From positions 62,001 to 126,000 of the forward strand of contig JAKCPI010007984.1 of assembly GCA_023213315.1 (NCBI GenBank): a stretch of 64,000 nucleotides of DNA, given 5' to 3'. Made by a program: the position numbers and the translations under genes. Shown piece after piece: positions 47,276 through 57,220 of this stretch. How positions within the stretch are numbered: position 1 is the stretch's first letter; each line of letters opens with the position of its first letter. This stretch comes from Euborellia annulipes. Taxonomy: Eukaryota; Arthropoda; Insecta; Dermaptera; Anisolabididae. The notes below the pieces were generated by a model, which ran no database searches, was not told the origin of the DNA, and was given only the letters and a program-made list of their open reading frames with translations.

Positions 47276-47611
47276 ATAATAGACAGGAAGAGAGAATGTC
47301 AGCCCAACAGGACAGCCCCTATCGAATAAAAATCTCAATCCAGAAGGCGTTTCGGTTTTAATTGAATAAAGCCATCATCAGTTCTCAAGAGATTATTGGC
47401 TCAAGGTTGGGATGCAGAGAGTGTTGTTTTATATAAACATATACAAAATTATATAAAAATATAACATTTGCATAGCCAATAATCTCTTGAGAACTGATGA
47501 TGGCTTTATTTAATTAAAACCGAAACGCCTTCTGGATTGAAATTTTTATTCGATAGGGACTGTCCTGTTTGGCTGACATTCTCTCTTCCTGTCTATTATT
47601 CTATTAATATT
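47276..47611. mobile_element. Inverted repeat with hammerhead-like cores
   Basis: Arms of about 125 bp ending AATAGACAGGAAGAGAGAAT. Inside each arm: CTGATGA (minus 47375-47381, plus 47494-47500), then CCGAAACGCC (GAAAC at minus 47349-47353, plus 47522-47526), then TTCTGGATTG. Helix I is AGAA/TTCT. U16.1 is C here (GAAACGCC), probably inactivating; the sister repeat at 37620-37803 keeps GAAACGTC. Confidence 0.65.
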
Positions 47612-47649
47612 AAAAATATAACATTTTCTTATGAAATAGTTTAGGTAGA

Positions 47650-47875
47650 GAGGTCATACCATCCTTGTTAAGGTTTTTGGCCAGGTTTTCCTTAACAACT
47701 TAAGGCGAATGTCGGGATGGCTAATGCGACGTTTACTATACATTTCTATTTTTTTTCCTTTTGTTTTGTTTTGTTATATTTGTTATTATATTTAAATTTG
47801 TATTGTGTTTGTTGGACCTAGCCACCGGGGACTGGTGCCTCTAAGCGGGTCGTAATAAATTTATTTATTTTATTT
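47650..47875 (+). repeat. Probable LINE 3' UTR segment
   Basis: GGACCTAGCCACCGGGGACT, GGTGCCTCTAAGCGGGTCG and then AATAAATTTATTTATTTTAT. A GC-rich end followed by AATAAA-like repeats suggests the 3' end of a retroelement. Confidence 0.4.
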
Positions 47876-48475
47876 AAAATATGTTCCATTTTTATTTTTT
47901 TGAAATATTATTTAATGTTTTTTTCAGCACTAGAGAAAATAATAATTTTTTTTAAAATATATTAATTAAATAATAGAAAGTAAAACAAAAATGAAGACAA
48001 TTCGGAAAAAAAATACTTTCTACTTATATTATATATTGTTATATAGGTAAGAGAAAGTAAAAGGAAAAATTAAATATTTTAATTTAAAATTTATATTCAA
48101 AATGATGAAAGAAAATTAAAAGGAACAACTTTTAAATATCAATCGTAAAAAGCCAGAGAGAGATAAATACTATATATAAAATAAGAATTCAAATTTGGGC
48201 TTCTTGATGACGATTTCCCGCCTTCGCTCTGATTGGTCGAGCCGTATGAGACAACCTTGTCATCTATTAGCCTTGAATAACATTGTCTCTCTGAAGTAGA
48301 GGAAAAAAAAAAAGAAAAGAGAAAGAGAATCCATCTCTATTTGTATAAAACGAACAAACTCATTCCTTTTCTTTATTTATTCAAGTTTATTTCGTCTTCC
48401 TCTTGTCTGTTTGCCATCTTCACTATTCTGTTATTTTATATCCAGCTTTAGGATTAAAAAGGGACCCCCTGACTA

Positions 48476-49566
48476 ACAAGGGGACGGCCAAGTGAGTATA
48501 TCACGGATTCGTTTGAAAAAAATTGAGGTGATACTTTGAGCCAAAAAAATTTTCACGTGTTTCGGCGTTTTACTCCATAGAGCCCTGATTGGCCAAAAAA
48601 ATAAATAAATACCGAAACAATTTTCGCGCTTTCAAGTAGTTTCTGTTTGAAACATTACGTAACAGTCAGCTGTGGCTAGGTTGGTAGCGTAGCCGACTGG
48701 TAAGTATGTGGTCCCGGGTTCAAACGACGGAGTAAGCAATTTTTTTTTTTTAAATCTTTTTATGTTATTGTAACAAACAATATATTTAAAACTGTTTCAT
48801 ATTTTTTTTTTCATATTTTATTATTTTTTTTTAGTAATTAAATTTTAAAATTTTTTTAAATATCCTTTATAAACTGCGCTAATTGTCGCCTACTTATTTG
48901 TTTTGCATGTTTTTATGACTTATATCACCCTACTTCGTGTGGGGTAAGTGTACAAGTAAATTAACAAAGTAAGTTATCTATATTCGCTTGACTACCTAAT
49001 TTCTTTTATTAAATATAAGCAAATAAATTTTTTATTAATATCACGTATTTATTTAATTAATGGATTATTTTATGCCTTCTTTATTTCTTAATATATTTAT
49101 ATAGTGTAATAAATGATATTTTCTTCATGAATTTAAATTAAATTTTAATTTTAAGGTAATAAATAAACTCGAAAAACAATTTTAACAAAATTTTAAAATT
49201 TAATTACTAAAAAAAAATAATAAAATATGAAAAAAAAAATATGAAACAGTTTTAAATATATTGTTTGTTACAATAACATAAAAAGATTAAAAAAAAAAAA
49301 TTGCTTACTCCGTCGTTTGAACCCGGGACCACATACTTACCAGTCGGCTACGCTACCAACCTAGCCACAGCTGACTGTTACGTAATATTTCAAACAGAAA
49401 CTACTTGAAAGCGCGAAAATTATTTCAGTATTTATTTATTTTTTTTTGGCCAATCGGGGCTCTATGGAGTAAAACGCCGAAACACGTGAAAATTTTTTTG
49501 GCTCAAAGTATCACCTCAATTTTTTTCAAACGAATCCGTGATATACTCACTTGGCCGTCCCCTTGT
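48476..49566. mobile_element. 1.1-kb foldback element with tRNA-like promoter in each arm
   Basis: Arms of about 381 bp (48476-48856, 49186-49566) are nearly perfect inverted copies, starting ACAAGGGGACGGCCAAGTGA, around a 329-bp AT-rich spacer. Each arm contains GTGGCTAGGTTGGTAGCG (A box) and GGTCCCGGGTTCAAACGACG (B box), so two convergent pol III promoters face the spacer. No clear target duplication is visible beyond imperfect extension of the palindrome (GACTA/GACTT). Confidence 0.88.
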
Positions 49567-49866
49567 AAGTCTCATTTCCAAAACAATTTAATCTTATAAC
49601 ATGATAAATAATAAATTATCACTGATGTTTAATTATCATTCATAATTTACTGTGTTTCAAATTAGAATGATGATTAAATGAAAATTGATGTAGCAAGTTA
49701 AAAATTTTTTTTTTTTTACTTTGATTACATTTTTTTGTCTTCCACATGTACATGACGGTCTGTTCTCGGGTTCAACTTTAATTTCTTGTGTCAACCTTTC
49801 ACTGCACAATAACTGTCTTTATTCACAAAATAGGTCTACTCTTTACATTAAATTTCCTCTTTGTGC

Positions 49867-50005
49867 CCGGGACGGATTAGGGGGGACGACCCAGGGGGGG
49901 GACAATTGAAGCCAATTCAATTTAAATAAATAGGGACGGGGCTAAATGCCTCCGATGCCGAAAAAAAACAGCCCCTACCGACCAAATTGCATTAATCCGT
50001 CCCTG
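49867..50005. mobile_element. hAT-like MITE, TSD CTTTGTGC, carrying a SINE-B piece
   Basis: CCGGGACGGATTA ... TAATCCGTCCCTG, flanked by exact CTTTGTGC (49859-49866, 50006-50013). The interior from about 49903 is SINE-B (CAATTCAATTTAAATAAATA, GATGCCGAAAA). Confidence 0.88.
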
Positions 50006-50447
50006 CTTTGTGCTAAGTTTAGATGTTTTTCACTGTTTCTCAATTAGCTTTATAAATTATATTATTCTTCATTAAGAATCAAAGTCAATTTATCCATTTT
50101 ATTAAACTTGAAAAATTATACAAAGTTCACAATTTCTTAAAGGTTAACCAAGGAGCTATAAAATGAAAAATTTTAATTATGGATATAATTTGCATAAACA
50201 ATTAAACTTTTCACTTCTTTAAGCTAACTTGATAATTGATCCTATATATTTAATTAATTAAAATTATAATTAATTAATTATTATTACCTCTTTTAACATT
50301 AATGATTAGATTTATGACATATCAAAAAAGTAGAGAACTCACCTCTGTGGAGAGGTAGGGGTTTCTTTATAATCTCGGGGCCAGTCGCCCAATCTTTGTT
50401 CGTTTCTGGCGGCTCAATGGGGCTTCAAAGTTAGTGACATCCTTGGG

Positions 50448-50660
50448 GGAAAATTTTTTTTTCTTAAAATTTACTTATAAATAGGTATTTCAAATTTGGC
50501 CAAAAGATATTTAATTAAATTTTTTATAGTTTATATACCATTAGATCTTCTTCTGTCCTCGCCATTATTAATCCCGCGGTGCTTATATACCATTAGATAT
50601 ACGATTTTATTTTGAACATAAAATTTTAAAAAGTTCAGAGCCCTTGAGGGGATCCCAAAT
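50448..50660. mobile_element. hAT-like MITE, sister of 39502-39748, with local duplication
   Basis: Shares TTCTTAAAATTTACTTA, CAAATTTGGCCAAAAGATAT, ATAGTTTATATAC and AGAGCCCTTG with the other copy in reverse orientation. TTATATACCATTAGAT appears twice, around a 36-bp GC-richer insert. TIR ends are eroded. Confidence 0.7.
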
Positions 50661-50727
50661 TTTTGACTGTTTTAGCTCTCACCTCATTGCTGCATTTCAT
50701 TTTTTTTCCTTTCGACCTTTTTTTTTT

Positions 50728-51382
50728 ACTTTCTCTTACCTATGTATATATGTAATATATATATATAGAGAAAGTATTGGATTCATGTCAAAAATTCGAT
50801 GTCGAGATTTTGATGGATATACACGTTTTGAGGTCCCTTGAATCCAAAAAAGTGGTTTTCGCGACATGGTCTGTCTGTGGGTGTGTGGGTGTGTGTTCAA
50901 TTTTAAGCATGAAGGAATTGAGCTACGAGGTTGAAATTTTATATATAACTTAAACACCCCCGGGACCGGAAAAATAAGCTTTTAATCAAAATCGGCCAAA
51001 GAGTACTAGTACTTTACTGATGTACTTTTTCAGTTTTTTTCGAATTTCTCAAAATTTGCTCCAACGATTTTTTTTTTAAATTCAAAAATCAATTATTTTT
51101 TAGATTCTCTTTAAAATGTATATTCTCATTTTGCAATTGAAATCTTCTGAAGACCACTTTACTCTTGTATTTCATAGGGAAGATAGGAGAAATGGTTGCC
51201 ATGGTAACAAAACATAAATATTTTCCTATACTTATAAATTTTACATCTGAATTCATATGTTCCGTACTGTCGGGAACTAAATATATGTCGACACAAAAAA
51301 TCTGGTGTGACAAGCACAGTACACAACTTTCGATTACCGAAGGTAAGAGAAAGTTGTGTGCTGTGCGCCAGTCACACCAGAT
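50728..51382 (+). mobile_element. Double-hairpin (Helentron/HINE-like) element, intact reference copy
   Basis: A 655-bp element. The left end ACTTTCTCTTACCTATGTAT folds with AGAGAAAGT into an AT-rich hairpin. Then come GGATTCATGTCAAAAATTCG, ACGTTTTGAGGTCCC, a GTCTGTCTG-type microsatellite, AAGTACTAGTACTTTACTGA and GTCGACACAAAAAATCTGG. The right end is an ~85-nt hairpin ending CAGTCACACCAGAT. The left-terminal ACTTTCTCTTACCT reappears inverted (AGGTAAGAGAAAGT), but 30-40 bp inside the right end. Such asymmetric inverted repeats, T-tract insertion, terminal hairpins and a GTCT core are features described for Helentron-derived nonautonomous elements (HINE/DINE). No Rep/Helicase gene is present. 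Confidence 0.8.
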
Positions 51383-51483
51383 TTTTTGTTTAAAAACGAC
51401 ACAAGCTGAGACAAACAATTGATTAACCTTTAGCAAATGGATTTGATCTCCCCTAAGATGCTTACGTAATACTTAACAAAAAA

Positions 51484-51847
51484 ATCTGGTGTGTCTGTCG
51501 CACAGCGGTAATCGAAAGTTGTGTTTTGTGCTTGTCACACCAGATTTTTCGTGTTGACATATATTTAGTTTCCGCCGATATATTAGAATTCAAGATGTAA
51601 AATTTATAAACATGGGAAAATATTTATATTTTCATAAAACCGAAAAAAAAAAACAAATTTAAAAAGTCCATCAGTAAAGTACTACTTTTTTTTGGTTGAT
51701 TTTTGTTACGTGCCAGGGGTGTGCTTAACTTTATATATAAAATTTCAACTTCTTATCTCTTCTTCTCCTTTTTTGACATGAAACCAATACTTTCTCTCTA
51801 TATATAAGTATATGTATATTAACATATACATATAGGTAAGAGAAAGT
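51484..51847 (-). mobile_element. Double-hairpin element, internally deleted
   Basis: Both termini kept (ATCTGGTGTG ... AGGTAAGAGAAAGT). The middle, including the microsatellite, is deleted. Confidence 0.82.
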
Positions 51848-53280
51848 AAAAATTAAATCATTCTAATGCACACATCAGAGTATAATTATACTTTTTGACA
51901 CATATTTTAAACATATACTTTTTATTCTCTAAATAGTTTATTCTTCTCTAAATAGTTTATTATTTATTAAAATTTTTTTAGAAATCTATGGTTCATCTTC
52001 ATTAATAACCACTTATACAATATACAAATTTTATAATGAAGAGATCGAGATAATCACACCACAGACACAACTTTAAACAATTAACATACAAATTTTGAAT
52101 TTTTTTTATTAAAAAAAAATAAAATAAAAATAAATGAAAAAATGTCAAATTAAGAGTATTTTAGAGCTTATAGTTTTGTCATTGGCTCATATGCTTTTTT
52201 TCTGAAGGGAAGATGGGGAAGGGGAGTGGGGGAGTAACGTTAACCTCTAACACTTCATTCATCAAGCTCAAAACTTGAGTATAACACTTTATATCATTTA
52301 TCTTGTTTATCTCTACTATTAAAGATTATTAAACTAGTATGTGTCTATATAAGTTCATCCATTACAGAAACATATATTACTTAAAATTTTGTTTCAAAAA
52401 AGTAAAAAGATTAAATAAAGTTAAATAATATAGAATAAGTAGTTGTCATTTCTCTATACGTACTGATGTATTTGCGAAATTAACCAACTCTATCTAACGA
52501 CATTAACAAGATGCTTTATGTGGGGGATGATGGCTCTTTTGATATGCATCTGTCAACATTTCGAAGACAGCGTAATATATCTTCATTTACTGTCTCTCTG
52601 ATCTGATGCTGTCTCTCCTCTCTCTTTCTCTTTCTCTATCCATTTTCCATTTGTTAAATCTCGATAATATGTTAACAAGAAAGAAAGAAAGAAAGGAAAA
52701 GGAAAAGAGTGGAAGACAAAATTCCAAATTGTAACAAATAGAAAATCTTTTAACGTCTGTCTTGACTTATTTTGTTCTTTTTCAACTTTTTTTTTTATTC
52801 CTTTTGGATTTAAAAAGACATTAAATAGAATAAGAGGTAGAGAAAGAGAAAGAATTTATTATTTAAATCAAAATGAGATTTTTTTTTAACAGAAAAACTT
52901 TATCCTTAAATTATTTATTTATTTCTTTAAAGTTTAAGAATAAAAAAAAATCCATCACGAGAATATATATAGGCTGAAATATTTTCTCATTGTCATGGGC
53001 GACACGATTATATATTAAAAAAAAAAAAACTATTTACATAAAAAATCGTGCTGTTTTCGGAAACCTTGAAATTTGACTCCCTTCAAAAAATAAATTACAT
53101 CAGTTCAAATCAATAAGATCTTTATATGAGTGGGAAGGCCGCGCCCATGAACTTTTCTTAATATTGTATGCTCGATTTTCTTATTAGAAAACCCTGTATA
53201 TACTAATAAGGCCATTCAAGAATTACTTGATAGACAAATTTTTGATTTTTTTTTTTTTTTTTTTTTGTTTGTTTTTCTTT

Positions 53281-53560
53281 AGGCCCTCGGGGCATGGCGT
53301 AGAGGTTAGCGTGCTAACCTCGTATACCAAACGTCGCGGGTTCGGACCCCAGGCAGTCCGATGATTTTATTTAAGCCAATTGGATACCAAATGACTTAAA
53401 TAAGAATGCCTGGACCCCTATATGTATATTTATCAACAACGGTTATCGTCTAAAGTCTTAAATGGCCTGAGCTGCCGAAAAGACTGTGTGAATGTGTGTG
53501 TGAGTGTGAGTATGAATGAGAAAAAAGTGTGAATGTTTTAAAAAGAAAAAAACAAAAAAT
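53281..53560 (+). mobile_element. SINE-A, best-preserved head
   Basis: GCCCTCGGGGCATGGCGTAG, AGGTTAGCGTGC (A box), CGTCGCGGGTTCGGACCCC (B box), a body with ATTGGATACCAAATGACTTA, and tail GAATGAGAAAAAAGTGTGAA plus A-rich. AAATTTTTGATT occurs on both sides, but a poly-T run separates it from the head on the left. Confidence 0.85.
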
Positions 53561-53949
53561 TTTTGATTGTTTTCCACCCCCTCCCCCGCATAATTTATTT
53601 CGTTCGACTTTTTTTTAGGTCTACTAATATAAGCAACATATCCTCCCTCTTGTTAGCAAAATAATCAAATGGGATACTCTTCCCCTAAACCTGCTTTCGT
53701 AAGACTCAAATGACATTTAAAAAATCTGGTGTGATTGGTCGCACAGCACTCAACTTTCTCTTACCTTCTATAATCGAAAGTTGTGTTCTGTGCTTGCCAC
53801 ACCAGATTTTTCGTGTCGACATATATTTAGTTTCCGCCGATATATTAGAATTCATGATGTAAAATTTATAAGCATGGGAAAATTTTTTAAATTTTGTTAC
53901 CATTCCAACCATTTCTCCTCTAAGATTTAAACTTTCGACCGTTAGTTCT

Positions 53950-54206
53950 CGTTGAAACATTTTTTAAATTAAAATTAAATATACAAATTAAACACTAGGT
54001 TATTTGTTTCAAAGATTTTATTAATTAAAAAATTAACACCTGATACGTATTTCGACAATTCCTTGTCATCATCAGAAGTGATTTAGAATATAACGACTTC
54101 TAATGATGACAAGGAATTGTCGAAATACGTATCAAGTGTTAATTTTTTAATTAATAAAACCTTTGAAACAAATAACCTAGTGTTTAATTTGTATATTTAA
54201 TTTTAT
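53950..54206. mobile_element. Inverted repeat with hammerhead core
   Basis: Arms contain ATATACAAATTAAACACTAG, GTTATTTGTTTCAAAG and ATTAATTAAAAAATTAACAC and are mirrored on the right. The minus-strand arm holds an intact hammerhead-like core. The plus arm has CTAATGA in place of CTGATGA (G5 lost). Confidence 0.75.
54037..54080 (-). ncRNA. Hammerhead-ribozyme-like motif, well formed
   Basis: Minus strand: CACTT (54076-54080), CTGATGA (54069-54075), stem II GACAA/TTGTC around GGAA (54054-54067), GAAA (54050-54053), helix III as a self-complementary ATACGTAT, C17 at 54042, then AGGTG (54037-54041) closing helix I with CACTT. All conserved hammerhead positions are satisfied. Confidence 0.7.
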
Positions 54207-54665
54207 TTTCTCCTATCCTTCCTATGAATACAAGAGTAAAGTGGTCTTCAGAAGATTTCAATGACAAAATGAGAAAATAAATTTTAAAGAGCATCTAAAA
54301 AAATAATTAGTTTTTGTATTTTAATCAAAATCGTTGGAACGAATTTTCGAGAAAATCGAAACAAAAAAACTGAAAAACTACATCAGTAAAGTATTAGTAC
54401 TTTTTGGCCGATTTTGATCAAAAGCTTATTTTCATGCTCTAGGTGCGTGTCTAACTTGAATATAAAATTTCAACCTTTTAGCTCAATTCCTTCATTCTTT
54501 AAATTGAACCCAGACAGACACACACAAACAGACAGACCATGTTTCGAAAACCACTTTTTTTGGATTCAGGGGACTTCAAAACGTGTATATCCATCAAAAT
54601 CCCGACATTGAATTTGTGACATGAATCCATTTTTTTTCTATATATATAGGCCTATTATATATATA

Positions 54666-55063
54666 CATAGGCGCCGGAACTGGGGGGGCAAGGGTACATT
54701 GCCCCCCCCCCCCCCTGGCAATCTACAGGGGGGGACAGAGGGGGGCAAAATTTCTTTTTTATTTCATTTATTTTTAAAAATGATATATTTTTACTTTTGA
54801 AAAATAAAATCTTCTAAATTAAAAAAAAATTAAAAGAGTAAGAAATTCATTTTTTTCCAAATTTTTTCCAAAAATTTTTGATAAAAATCACTATCAAGTT
54901 TTTTAAAATTTTAATTTTATTAAAATTGTGATTTTATTTAAAATTTTTAAAGTTTTATAGTAGATTTGTTTTTGTTTTATACTATTTAAACATATTAAAT
55001 TATTTTAATTTTCTAAAAAAAATTTTTTTGCCCCCCTGATTCAAATTCGTTCCGGCGCCCCTG
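54666..55063. mobile_element. hAT-like MITE with TSD TATATATA
   Basis: Ends CATAGGCGCCGGAAC and GTTCCGGCGCCCCTG. GCCCCCC runs near both ends. Flanked by TATATATA at 54658-54665 and 55064-55071, but the target is itself a TA repeat, so the duplication is weak evidence. Confidence 0.75.
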
Positions 55064-55083
55064 TATATATAGAGATGTATATT

Positions 55084-55118
<35 letters not shown>

Positions 55119-55123
<5 letters not shown>

Positions 55124-56046
55124 AAGACAAGTTTTCTCGGGTTAAGTCGCGTGGGGTGCTGAGATTTACTCGACGTTTCGGCTCTCCTTTTGGAGCCATT
55201 TTCAAGAGAAGGAAGTTAGGAGGTAATGGTGGAGGGGGTTGTTTACGGGGTCGCAGTCTTCCTGGTCCCCAGGTCAATTTGGTGGATGACTCAGAGGCGT
55301 GGATTGGTCTCTGAGAACTGGAGGAAGGTTGGGTGTGTGTAATTGTGTTCGGTTTAGGTTGACTACGGGGCCTCAATCTGCCTACTCCCCAAGTCGGTGT
55401 GTTGGTGGTGTGTTTGGTGGATGCCTCAGAGGTCTGGGTTTGTCTCTGAGGAATGGACAGTGGTTGGTTCTGTGTAATCGGGTTTGTGTTTGGTTTGGGT
55501 TGACTTTGGGGCCTCAATCTGCCTACTCCCCAAGTCGGGGTGTTAGCTCTTGGTTCCCGGGGTCTCAACCTGCCCTCGGCCTGGGAGTAGGCAGGTTGAG
55601 ACCCCGGGAACCAAGAGCTAACACCCCGACTGGGGAGTAGGCAGATTGAGGCCCCAAAGTCAACCCAAACCAAACACAAACCCGATTACACAGAACCAAC
55701 CACTGTCCATTCCTCAGAGACAAACCCAGACCTCTGAGGCATCCACCAAACACACCACCAACACACCGACTTGGGGAGTAGGCAGATTGAGGCCCCGTAG
55801 TCAACCTAAACCGAACACAATTACACACACCCAACCTTCCTCCAGTTCTCAGAGACCAATCCACGCCTCTGAGTCATCCACCAAATTGACCTGGGGACCA
55901 GGAAGACTGCGACCCCGTAAACAACCCCCTCCACCATTACCTCCTAACTTCCTTCTCTCTTGAAAATGGCTCCAAAAGGAGAGCCGAAACGTCGAGTAAA
56001 TCTCAGCACCCCACGCGACTTAACCCGAGAAAACTTGTCTTCGCAT
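55119..56046. repeat. 928-bp near-perfect palindrome
   Basis: Arms 55119-55574 and 55590-56046 are essentially identical inverted copies around a 15-bp spacer (CTCGGCCTGGGAGTA), flanked by long (TA)n. Each arm contains repeated GGCCTCAATCTGCCTACTCC segments and, read outward, frames with repeated TPTWGVGRLRP and QPKPNT, a Pro-rich PPPPLPPN and a terminal MAPKGEPKRRVN. The last part overlaps a hammerhead-like element (GGCTCC ... GGAGAGCC, then GAAACGTCGAG) with a damaged CTGANGA. Open frames exist on both strands because of symmetry. I do not recognise the peptide. Confidence 0.92.
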
Positions 56047-56071
56047 ACATCCGGTCGCGGAAACCTTCAAG

Positions 56072-56073
<2 letters not shown>

Positions 56074-56120
<47 letters not shown>
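56074..56120. repeat. (TA)n microsatellite
   Basis: About 23 TA units. The counterpart at 55089-55120 flanks the other side of the giant palindrome. Confidence 0.9.
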
Positions 56121-56124
<4 letters not shown>

Positions 56125-56590
56125 TTAGGTAAGAGAAAGTAACAATAATATATTATTGTCTACAAATCAATCAATAAATATCACCGAGTTCGAAATTGGC
56201 CTCACGTGTCGAAGAAAAAAAAATTTTAAAAATCCATTTTCATTAATTATCTTTCTTTCTGCCCTTTTATATTTATAAATAACCAGAAGAATAGAGTTTT
56301 TCATTTTAATTTTTTTAATAAATTTAATAAATAACTAGACGTTTATTTCCGACGATTATATGATATTAAAGGACGTCTCTCGTAGTTCTAAAATACTCAA
56401 AGTATCATTTGTTAGGCTGACCAAAAAATTCACTAGAGGAGGAGCAATAATTTTTAAAAATTAGATAAAAAAAAAAAAAAAAAAAAAAACTAGAGTCAAC
56501 CTCGAAAGAAATAGCAACCGCGAAAATTGAGCTCCCAGACTTTTTGTCATTTTCTTTTATTTTTATTCATTTTTTTCTTCTTCTTTCCAG

Positions 56591-56829
56591 AGATCCAAAT
56601 GGTGGCAATCTTGATCTGAAGAACCATCATGTTGGACCAATGTCATCTTCCTCTTCGTCGTCGTCAAGTTCGTCGTCATCTCGGGGCTCCGATTATCAGC
56701 ATCACAACAACAACGACCACCACGATGATGACGACGACGAGGACCGAGGGGGTTCAGCCTCCGGGGCGGTAACGACGCCCCGCTTCTGGGACACTTACGA
56801 CTCCATCAACCAGCTCTATCTCGAACTGA
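56591..56829 (+). CDS. Neuroligin-like gene, exon 5 of 5 seen, with Ser/His/Asp low-complexity insert
   Basis: Seventy-nine full codons. The start DPNGGNLDLKN continues the TGDPN motif from the previous exon, and the end FWDTYDSINQLYLELS matches the W-x-x-Y-D-x-x-x-Q-x-Y-L motif near the end of the esterase-like domain. Between them lies an insert absent from vertebrate neuroligins: a run of 13 serines encoded by mixed TCN/AGY codons, then an HHNNNDHH and DDDDDED tract. Mixed codons argue that the tract is maintained as protein rather than being a fresh triplet expansion. The acceptor is TTTCCAG at 56584-56590 (phase 2 in). The donor GTAAGT starts at 56830, leaving a single A (phase 1). No further exon was recognised in the remaining 7.1 kb, so the rest of the ectodomain, the membrane helix and the cytoplasmic tail are outside the window. 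Confidence 0.9.
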
Positions 56830-57220
56830 GTAAGTCTCTCTTTTGTATAACAAATTCTTTTTTTTTTATATATATACCTAGAATATAATAAAACATTATC
56901 CGACGGTGTAGTTAAAAAGCAGAGTTATCTTTTTTCACTTTATATACTACTATCAAAGAGCATACCTTAAAGTTTCAGTCTCTAGAGTAGGGATATGAAT
57001 ATTGAATCATATATGGAGCAATGAAACTTTACGGAAAAAATAATTTAGTTAAAACATTTGAAGATTTTTTTTTGCATATAAATAGTATATTTAACTTTAT
57101 TAAAATAAAAGAGAATATTCATATTTAGTCAACTTATTACTTTCTCTTAAGTTTCAAATATTTCAAATGTAAATTAATCATTCTTTGAAGACATAAATAT
57201 TGTATTAAATGGCGTGGGAA

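Larger units (their letters stand above)
45987..48275 (+). mobile_element. P-like DNA transposon relic with THAP gene, TSD AATAACATT
   Basis: Imperfect terminal inverted repeats of about 36 bp (CAAGGTTAGTAG ... CTATTAGCCTTG), including a perfect 20-bp core GACAAGGTTGTCTCATACGG and its reverse complement at 48242-48261. Exact AATAACATT flanks at 45978-45986 and 48276-48284. P-superfamily elements normally have 8-bp duplications and a THAP DNA-binding domain, which agrees with the THAP fragment inside; the ninth base may be chance. The interior also holds a hammerhead-type inverted repeat, a LINE-like 3' segment (47650-47875) and a solo double-hairpin terminus (about 48036-48060). The transposase catalytic part is missing. 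Confidence 0.8.
53724..56140 (-). mobile_element. Double-hairpin element, copy 9, with three nested insertions
   Basis: Begins ATCTGGTGTGATTGG and resumes after each insertion to end AGGTAAGAGAAAGT at 56127-56140. Insertions: hammerhead-bearing inverted repeat (about 53950-54206), hAT-like MITE (54666-55063) and the giant palindrome (55119-56046). The latter two split the AT hairpin. Confidence 0.8.
38914..56590 (+). other. Neuroligin intron, 17.7 kb
   Basis: Phase-2 intron from GTGAGT to TTTCCAG. It contains the P-like THAP element, foldback elements, hAT-like MITEs, four large double-hairpin copies and the giant palindrome. No other host gene was recognised. 39757-41269, 43441-44503 and 51848-53260 appear to be plain AT-rich sequence, with a CT-rich patch near 52610-52640. 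Confidence 0.85.

Noticed and set aside
48678..48745. tRNA gene
   Set aside because: A and B boxes are present, but the cloverleaf is poor and the segment is part of both arms of a foldback element, so it is better read as a SINE-type promoter.
55041..55679. 212-residue protein-coding gene on the minus strand
   Set aside because: The frame exists in mirror image on the other arm of a palindrome and begins in a TA microsatellite; no start context or splice sites support a host gene.
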